Shown: positions 1-3,499 of the stretch, one piece after another
Layout of the letters: each line of letters starts with the position of its first letter
Numbering within the stretch: the stretch's first letter is position 1
Source: Burkholderiales bacterium
GTDB taxonomy: Bacteria; Pseudomonadota; Gammaproteobacteria; Burkholderiales; Burkholderiaceae_C
Assembly (NCBI GenBank): GCA_005789685.1
Contig: SXXD01000194.1
Span: 1 to 5,582 of the forward strand
Length of the DNA stretch: 5,582 nt
Direction: 5' to 3'
Made by a program: the position numbers and the translations under genes
Notes under the pieces: model-generated
Told to the model about the DNA's origin: nothing
Seen by the model: only the letters and a program-made list of their open reading frames with translations
Databases searched by the model: none

Positions 1-447
1 TTCGGGTACTTGGCTGATGGCCTTGGCTTGTTCAATCTGGTTCTCAAAGTAGCGCTGAAAACTGAACACAATGCTGGCCATCAAGACGGTGGTTCCCAGA
101 AGAAGTGAGGTTGCAAGCCCAAAAATTGTTAGCCAATTGGTTTGGCCGTAAGGACTTTCAGCGTCTTGATTGAACTTGGAATTCCATTGCTCCTTGGACA
201 TCAGCCCATAAATAATGGCGTTCAATGCGCAGCCGGCAATGGTGAACCCCAGCAAAGGAATGAGGGCCCAGCTTGTGACATCGTCTTGACCCAACTCTAA
301 AGCGCGCTGAACGCCATACCAGCCTAAGGCGGTTGGCACGGGGAGTAACCAACCCAATGGATCAGTAAAGCCTTTGAGGTAAAAGCGGTGAAGGCCAAGT
401 GGGCCGCCAAAGAAGGTGAGCCAAACTGCAAATGTTTTGTTTTTCAT
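1..447 (-). CDS. TM2-domain membrane protein, 3' end outside window
   Basis: I translated this frame by hand: it opens with ATG at 447-445 and stays open for 149 codons to the window edge, so the C-terminus and stop are missing. The N-terminus has the TM2 pattern: a short hydrophobic stretch (residues 7-18), then GGPLGLHRFYLKG (14-26), which matches the GxxGxHRFYLG signature of TM2/NINE proteins, then a second hydrophobic segment (about 30-46). Further likely membrane helices lie at about 61-82 and 105-128, followed by a polar stretch from 130. It is therefore probably an inner-membrane protein with about four helices; the molecular function of bacterial TM2 proteins is not established. The start lies 8 bases after the stop of the upstream acetyltransferase gene and has no clear Shine-Dalgarno sequence, which suggests translational coupling in one transcript. 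Confidence 0.8.
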   Translation of the reverse strand, partial: MKNKTFAVWLTFFGGPLGLHRFYLKGFTDPLGWLLPVPTALGWYGVQRALELGQDDVTSWALIPLLGFTIAGCALNAIIYGLMSKEQWNSKFNQDAESPYGQTNWLTIFGLATSLLLGTTVLMASIVFSFQRYFENQIEQAKAISQVPE

Positions 448-455
448 AAGCAGCA

Positions 456-977
456 TTATTCAGGAGAACGGCTTTGACCATGGCCTAAAGCCTTTTCCAT
501 CATGACGATGTCAATCCAACGATTGAATTTCCAACCGCAGCCCGACACAATGCCCACATGTTCAAAGCCCATCGACTTGTGAACACCAATCGAGCCTGAG
601 TTACCCGAGTCGCCGATCACAGCGATCAGTTTGCGGATCCCTGCTTTTTCTGCAGCCAGACACAGTTCGGCCAAAAGCATGCGACCCCAGCCCTTGCCAA
701 CTGTGTTGGCGGCCAAATAAATGGAATCTTCGGCTGAAAATCGATAGGCTGGACGGGGTTTGAACCAATTGCAGTAGGCAAACCCTAGCACTTCACCGTT
801 TTCTTCCAGCGTTAGGTAGGGCAGGCCTTTGCTCAAGACGTCCTCTCTGCGGGCGGTCATTTCCGACAAATTGGGGGGGGCGATTTCAAAAGTGCCCGTG
901 CCATGGAGCACGTGGTACTGGTAAATGGCCGTGATGGTGGTCATGTCAGAGGCTTGGCTAGGTCGAATGGTTGGCAT
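456..977 (-). CDS. GNAT-family N-acetyltransferase (phosphinothricin/methionine-sulfoximine acetyltransferase-like)
   Basis: 173 residues, close to the usual length of this family. Acetyl-CoA-dependent N-acetyltransferase, presumably cytoplasmic, acting on an amino-acid-like or other small amine substrate that the sequence does not define. Seen: IRPSQASD at 4-11, typical of the N-terminal beta strand; GEVLGFAY at 61-68; DSIYL at 84-88 leading into the acetyl-CoA loop VGKGWGRMLL at 93-102; SGSIGVHKSMGFEHVG at 127-142; and GWKFNRWIDIVMM at 148-160, the Phe/Trp-rich end typical of the Pat/MddA/YncA group. The usual Q/R opening the Q/RxxGxG/A motif is V93 here. The ATG at 977-975 is preceded by GGAG at 988-985 with 7-base spacing, which supports this start. 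It is transcribed divergently from rpsP and its start codon overlaps the -35 box of the rpsP promoter. Its coding strand holds a run of eight C's (880-873, codons 33-35). Confidence 0.88.
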   Translation of the reverse strand: MPTIRPSQASDMTTITAIYQYHVLHGTGTFEIAPPNLSEMTARREDVLSKGLPYLTLEENGEVLGFAYCNWFKPRPAYRFSAEDSIYLAANTVGKGWGRMLLAELCLAAEKAGIRKLIAVIGDSGNSGSIGVHKSMGFEHVGIVSGCGWKFNRWIDIVMMEKALGHGQSRSPE

Positions 978-998
978 TCTTAAACTCCGGGTTATAAT
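971..998 (+). promoter_or_regulatory. Probable sigma70-type promoter of rpsP-rimM-trmD
   Basis: TTGGCA at 971-976 (5 of 6 matches to TTGACA), a 16-base spacer, and a perfect TATAAT at 993-998. Transcription would start near 1005 and leave a leader of about 105 bases before rpsP. The -35 box overlaps the start codon (977-975) of the divergent acetyltransferase gene. Confidence 0.75.
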
Positions 999-1004
999 CA
1001 GCGG

Positions 1005-1109
1005 CTTTTCAGTGTGTCACTGGCCGGGTGGCCAGTTGCGTGTCTCAAACGCTGGAAGAATTTGTGGGATGGCAGTTTTTGCTTTCCCAGCACCACCCTA
1101 GGATAAATC
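1005..1109 (+). promoter_or_regulatory. Structured 5' leader of rpsP
   Basis: About 105 non-coding bases between the inferred transcript start and the rpsP ATG. Hairpin 1: ACTGGCC (1019-1025) pairs perfectly with GGCCAGT (1030-1036) around a GGGT loop. Hairpin 2: TGGGA (1065-1069) pairs with TCCCA (1085-1089), and after a T-T mismatch GGCA (1071-1074) pairs with TGCT (1080-1083) around a 5-base loop. An alternative stem GCTGG (1051-1055)/CCAGC (1087-1091) excludes the outer part of hairpin 2. The Shine-Dalgarno AGGA (1100-1103) stays free in the simple fold. No T tract follows either hairpin, so they are not terminators. Whether the leader regulates anything is unknown. Confidence 0.45.
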
Positions 1110-1361
1110 ATGGTTGTCATTCGTCTTTCTCGTGGCGGTTCTAAAGCCCGTCCATTTTTCAACATTGTTGTGGCCGACAAACGTGTTCGCCGCGATGGCC
1201 GGTTCATTGAGCGCATTGGTTTTTACAATCCAATCGCCAAGGATACAGAAGAAGGCCTGCGCGTCGTTCAAGATCGTTTGACTTACTGGACCGGCGTTGG
1301 CGCTCAAGTGTCTCCTACCGTTCAGCGTTTGGTCAAACAAGCTGCCGCTAAAGCCGCTTAA
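1110..1361 (+). CDS. rpsP: 30S ribosomal protein S16
   Basis: 83 residues, the normal size for S16. The N-terminus [21 protein letters not shown] is the family hallmark, followed by [20 protein letters not shown] (22-41) and the [20 protein letters not shown] region (55-74). S16 binds 16S rRNA in the 5' and central domains and helps assemble the 30S subunit. AGGA at 1100-1103 lies 6 bases before the ATG. It is the first gene of the conserved rpsP-rimM-trmD-rplS cluster and the only one directly behind the strong promoter at 971-998. The short alanine/lysine-rich end (VKQAAAKAA) is typical of betaproteobacterial S16. Confidence 0.98.
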   Translation: MVVIRLSRGGSKARPFFNIVVADKRVRRDGRFIERIGFYNPIAKDTEEGLRVVQDRLTYWTGVGAQVSPTVQRLVKQAAAKAA

Positions 1362-1365
1362 TCGG

Positions 1366-1384
1366 TTTTTGGCAACGCCAAAGG
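1366..1384 (+). promoter_or_regulatory. Hairpin covering the rimM ribosome binding site
   Basis: TTTTTGGC (1366-1373) pairs with GCCAAAGG (1377-1384) around an AAC loop: six Watson-Crick pairs plus two G-U pairs at the base. The right arm contains AAAGG (1380-1384), the only Shine-Dalgarno-like sequence before the rimM GTG at 1392. The left arm starts 5 bases after the rpsP stop codon, so a ribosome finishing rpsP would open it, which would couple rimM translation to rpsP. The pairing is seen; the regulatory role is inferred. Confidence 0.5.
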
Positions 1385-1391
1385 CTTTGTA

Positions 1392-2009
1392 GTGCTACCC
1401 CATTTAGAGTTTGCCGAAATGCCGGCAGACGCCATCGAAGTGGGGCGCATTGCAGATGCTTGGGGCATCAAAGGCTGGTTTAAAGTCTTGCCCCACAGCG
1501 CCTCGCCCGAGGCGCTTTTTTCATCTAAGCGATGGTATTTGTTGCCCTCCGACCGAAATGTAGGCGGCAACAAGTCACCCAGCCAAAAGGCAGCTGCAGT
1601 CAATTCTGCAAGAGCCGCCCAACCCGTACTGCTGAAAATTCAAGAAGCCAAGGAACATGCCGACACCGTGGTGGCAAGCTCATTGGATGTGGCCGATAGA
1701 AACCAAGCCGAAGCGCTTAAAGGGGCTCGCATTTTTGTGCCGCGATCTAGTTTTCCAACGGCGGGCACCGATGAATACTATTGGGTCGACTTGCTTGGCC
1801 TGGATGTGGTCAACAGAGAAGGGGTGGCGCTGGGTCAAGTGAAAGACCTGATGTCCACAGGTCCTCAAACAGTTTTGGTTTTGGCACTGGCTTCGGACGA
1901 AGCGGGCAAGCCTGCTGTAGAGCGCATGATCCCTTTTGTTGCGGCCTTTGTAGATAACGTTGATCTGCCCGGACGCTTGATCACCGTTGATTGGCAGTTG
2001 GACTATTGA
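1392..2009 (+). CDS. rimM: Ribosome maturation factor RimM
   Basis: 205 residues, slightly longer than the E. coli protein of about 180. RimM binds S19 and assists maturation of the 30S head and 16S 3' domain. The N-terminal RimM barrel spans about 15-120, with VGRIADAWGIKGWFKV (17-32) and PHSASPEALF (34-43). The PRC-barrel domain follows, opening with EYYWVDLLGLDVV (128-140) that holds the conserved aromatic pair and W131, then GVALGQVKDL (144-153), and ends with RMIPFVAAFVDNVDL (178-192) and ITVDW. Residues about 54-78 are a polar, alanine-rich loop, likely lineage-specific. The GTG start is chosen because it sits 7 bases after AAAGG (1380-1384). An ATG at 1419 (residue 10) is the alternative, but it lacks a better binding site. 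It lies 30 bases after rpsP and 17 before trmD. A terminator-like hairpin sits in codons 36-44. Confidence 0.95.
   Translation: MLPHLEFAEMPADAIEVGRIADAWGIKGWFKVLPHSASPEALFSSKRWYLLPSDRNVGGNKSPSQKAAAVNSARAAQPVLLKIQEAKEHADTVVASSLDVADRNQAEALKGARIFVPRSSFPTAGTDEYYWVDLLGLDVVNREGVALGQVKDLMSTGPQTVLVLALASDEAGKPAVERMIPFVAAFVDNVDLPGRLITVDWQLDY
1497..1521 (+). terminator. Candidate intragenic intrinsic terminator/attenuator in rimM
   Basis: AGCGCCTC (1497-1504) pairs perfectly with GAGGCGCT (1509-1516) around a GCCC loop, and T's run from 1516 to 1521. One base upstream ends a second possible stem, TGGGGCA (1461-1467)/TGCCCCA (1489-1495). The structure lies inside rimM codons, so translating ribosomes would normally mask it and termination would be expected only when rimM is poorly translated. 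The same DNA encodes a well-conserved peptide (HSASPEALF), so the hairpin may be a by-product of codon choice. Confidence 0.45.
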
Positions 2010-2026
2010 GCAGGTAAGGGCAAGTC

Positions 2027-2800
2027 ATGCGCTTTGACGTTATCACCCTTTTCCCTGAACTTTTCGCACCTTTTTTAAGCGCAGGTATCAACCGTCGTGC
2101 CTTTGAAACGGGCGCCGTCGAACTGAAACTTTGGCAACTCCGTGATTACGCCGATGGCAGTTACCGCCGTGTGGACGATCGCCCCTTTGGCGGCGGCCCA
2201 GGCATGGTCATGTTGGCCGAGCCGCTCGAAAAATGTTTGCAGGCCATTCGGCAAGACAGAGTGCTCAAGAACCCACTTGAACAACCTGTGCCGGTAGTCT
2301 TGTTTTCACCCATTGGCCAAGCACTGAATCATGCCGGCGTTGAGGCGTGGTCCCAAAGTGATGGGGCCATCTTGATTTGCGGCCGGTATGAAGGATTGGA
2401 TCAGCGCTTCATTGATACCCATGTCGATGCTCAAATCAGTTTGGGTGATTTTGTGTTGTCGGGGGGGGAAATTGCCGCCATCGCTCTCTTGGATGCTGTC
2501 GCACGCTTACAGCCTGGCGTTTTGAATGACGAGGGCAGCCATCAAATGGACAGCTTTAACCCCGCGCTAGACGGCTTGTTAGATTGTGGGCATTTCACGC
2601 GCCCTGAAGTCTGGAAGGACATCACTGTTCCGCCTGTGTTGATGTCGGGGCATCACGCTGAAATTACCAAATGGCGACGCCAACAAAGTTTGGTGCTAAC
2701 CCAAAAATACAGACCCGATTTGATTGAGGGTGCTAGGCTGGCTGGTAAATTGAGCACCCAAGATGAAAACTTTTTATTTAGTTTGGGTATCTCTGGCTAG
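2027..2800 (+). CDS. trmD: tRNA (guanine37-N1)-methyltransferase
   Basis: 257 residues, full length for TrmD. It transfers a methyl group from S-adenosylmethionine to N1 of G37 next to the anticodon, which prevents +1 frameshifting; TrmD is a SPOUT enzyme with a trefoil knot that acts as a dimer. Seen: MRFDVITLFPELF (1-13); DDRPFGGGPGMVM (50-62); the SAM-site elements FSPIGQ (93-98), ICGRYEGLDQRF (117-128) and SLGDFVLSGGE (138-148); R160 in DAVAR; and D175 in MDSF, aligned by me with the E. coli/H. influenzae catalytic Arg154 and Asp169. The SGH..I..WRR segment (207-218) belongs to the C-terminal tRNA-binding domain. CGHFTRPEVW (187-196) differs from the more common CPHYTRPE. The ATG has AAGGG at 2016-2020 with 6-base spacing. 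SGGE is encoded through a run of eight G's (2461-2468). Confidence 0.98.
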   Translation: MRFDVITLFPELFAPFLSAGINRRAFETGAVELKLWQLRDYADGSYRRVDDRPFGGGPGMVMLAEPLEKCLQAIRQDRVLKNPLEQPVPVVLFSPIGQALNHAGVEAWSQSDGAILICGRYEGLDQRFIDTHVDAQISLGDFVLSGGEIAAIALLDAVARLQPGVLNDEGSHQMDSFNPALDGLLDCGHFTRPEVWKDITVPPVLMSGHHAEITKWRRQQSLVLTQKYRPDLIEGARLAGKLSTQDENFLFSLGISG

Positions 2801-2847
2801 GTTGAATCCAAATCGAATTAACTTGATTGCCCTCGGGTGAGGGGGGC

Positions 2848-2876
2848 TTCAAACGGCTCAAAAAGAAAGATATAAT
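2848..2876 (+). promoter_or_regulatory. Probable separate promoter of rplS
   Basis: TTCAAA at 2848-2853 (4 of 6 matches to TTGACA), a 17-base spacer, and a perfect TATAAT at 2871-2876, within the 206-base gap between trmD and rplS. Transcription would start near 2883. The block 2871-2888 matches the rpsP promoter block 993-1010 at 16 of 18 positions, which strengthens both calls. It would let rplS be expressed independently of rimM and trmD. Confidence 0.68.
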
Positions 2877-2882
2877 CAAAGG

Positions 2883-3006
2883 CTTTTCGATCCTCTGCCC
2901 GCCGCAGTTGTTGCGTTTGAATTTGGCTTTTGTGGCCAAGTGCAATCAGCATAGAAGCTGCCTTTAGCGTAGCGTTGTGCAAGATCGATAGACGAAAGAG
3001 CTCACA
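2883..3006 (+). promoter_or_regulatory. 5' leader of rplS with possible pairings
   Basis: About 124 non-coding bases after the inferred start. A local hairpin pairs TTGGC (2923-2927) with GCCAA (2935-2939). The transcript 5' end has two mutually exclusive long-range options: TCGATC (2887-2892) with GATCGA (2983-2988), or TTTTCG (2884-2889) with CGAAAG (2993-2998, one G-U pair), which overlaps the rplS Shine-Dalgarno region GAAAGAG (2994-3000). I see no ORF with a ribosome binding site here, nor an RNA family I recognise. Confidence 0.35.
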
Positions 3007-3393
3007 ATGAATTTGATTCAAACTCTCGAGATGGAAGAAATTGCCCGTTTGGGTAAAACCATTCCTGACTTCATGCCTGGTGACACCGTGATCGTTAGCG
3101 TCAATGTGGTTGAAGGTACACGCAAGCGTGTTCAGGCTTATGAAGGTGTTGTGATTGCCAAGCGCAATCGTGGCTTAAACAGTGGTTTCACCGTTCGCAA
3201 AATTTCAAGTGGTGAAGGCGTGGAGCGTACGTTCCAAACATACAGCCCCCTGATTGCCAACATTGAAGTCAAACGCCGTGGCGATGTTCGCCGCGCCAAG
3301 TTGTACTATTTGCGTGATCGCAGCGGCAAGTCTGCGCGTATCAAAGAAAAGTTGCCACAACGCGCTGTTAAAACAGCAGCAGTTGCAGCGTAA
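3007..3393 (+). CDS. rplS: 50S ribosomal protein L19
   Basis: 128 residues, against about 115 in E. coli; the excess is an alanine-rich tail (about 118-128). L19 lies at the 30S/50S interface of the large subunit. Seen: [15 protein letters not shown] (1-15); [28 protein letters not shown] (24-51), the core L19 signature; [24 protein letters not shown] (53-76); [38 protein letters not shown] spread over 79-116. The ATG follows a purine-rich GAAAGAG (2994-3000) by 6 bases. It is last in the rpsP-rimM-trmD-rplS order but 206 bases from trmD with its own promoter-like sequence. A bidirectional terminator begins 33 bases after the stop. Confidence 0.98.
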   Translation: MNLIQTLEMEEIARLGKTIPDFMPGDTVIVSVNVVEGTRKRVQAYEGVVIAKRNRGLNSGFTVRKISSGEGVERTFQTYSPLIANIEVKRRGDVRRAKLYYLRDRSGKSARIKEKLPQRAVKTAAVAA

Positions 3394-3426
3394 TCTAAGA
3401 CAATTGGCCCTTCTGGGGCCGCTGTT

Positions 3427-3464
3427 AAAAAAACCGCCAAGGCTTTCGCCAAGGCGGTTTTTTT
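3427..3464. terminator. Bidirectional intrinsic terminator between rplS and the helicase gene
   Basis: Seven A's (3427-3433), CCGCC (3434-3438), AA, GGC (3441-3443), loop TTTC, GCC (3448-3450), AA, GGCGG (3453-3457), seven T's (3458-3464). The stem is GC-rich with one symmetric AA/AA internal loop. Read on the minus strand the loop becomes GAAA, a stable GNRA tetraloop closed by C-G. Both strands give a hairpin followed by seven U's, so it can end rplS transcription and that of the convergent helicase gene. Confidence 0.9.
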
Positions 3465-3465
3465 A

Positions 3466-3486
3466 CGCCCCTGTTTAGCAGGGGCG
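3466..3486. terminator. Second perfect hairpin, 3' side of the helicase gene
   Basis: CGCCCCTG (3466-3473) pairs perfectly with CAGGGGCG (3479-3486) around a 5-base loop (TTTAG on plus). On the minus strand it is the first structure after the helicase stop codon and is followed by T then seven A's, so it has no T tract of its own. It more likely acts as a 3'-end stabilising stem or an accessory to the adjacent terminator. Confidence 0.5.
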
Positions 3487-3499
3487 TTGGGTGCGAGAA

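Noticed and set aside
158..352. Minus-strand frame of 64 codons
   Set aside because: Shadow of the TM2-domain gene, whose own frame shows the family motif and continues to the window edge.
991..996. TATAAC on the minus strand as a -10 box for the acetyltransferase gene
   Set aside because: It would start the transcript within or next to the GGAG ribosome binding site, leaving too short a leader; more likely a by-product of the opposing TATAAT.
2830..2843. CCCTC-GGGT-GAGGG hairpin as a trmD terminator
   Set aside because: Only a 5-bp stem, no T tract, and it abuts the -35 box of the rplS promoter. How trmD transcription ends remains unclear; readthrough is likely.
2818..3021. Minus-strand frame of 67 codons across the trmD-rplS gap
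   Set aside because: It runs antisense over the rplS promoter, leader and start codon, has no recognisable domain and no convincing ribosome binding site.
3406..3420. GGCCC-TTCTG-GGGCC hairpin after rplS as the main terminator
   Set aside because: Short 5-bp stem followed by GCTGTTA, not a T tract; the structure at 3427-3464 is a far better terminator.
3363..3430. Direct repeat CGCTGTTAAAA (3363-3373 and 3420-3430)
   Set aside because: Eleven bases, one copy in the rplS end and one merging into the terminator A tract; no flanking mobile-element signs.
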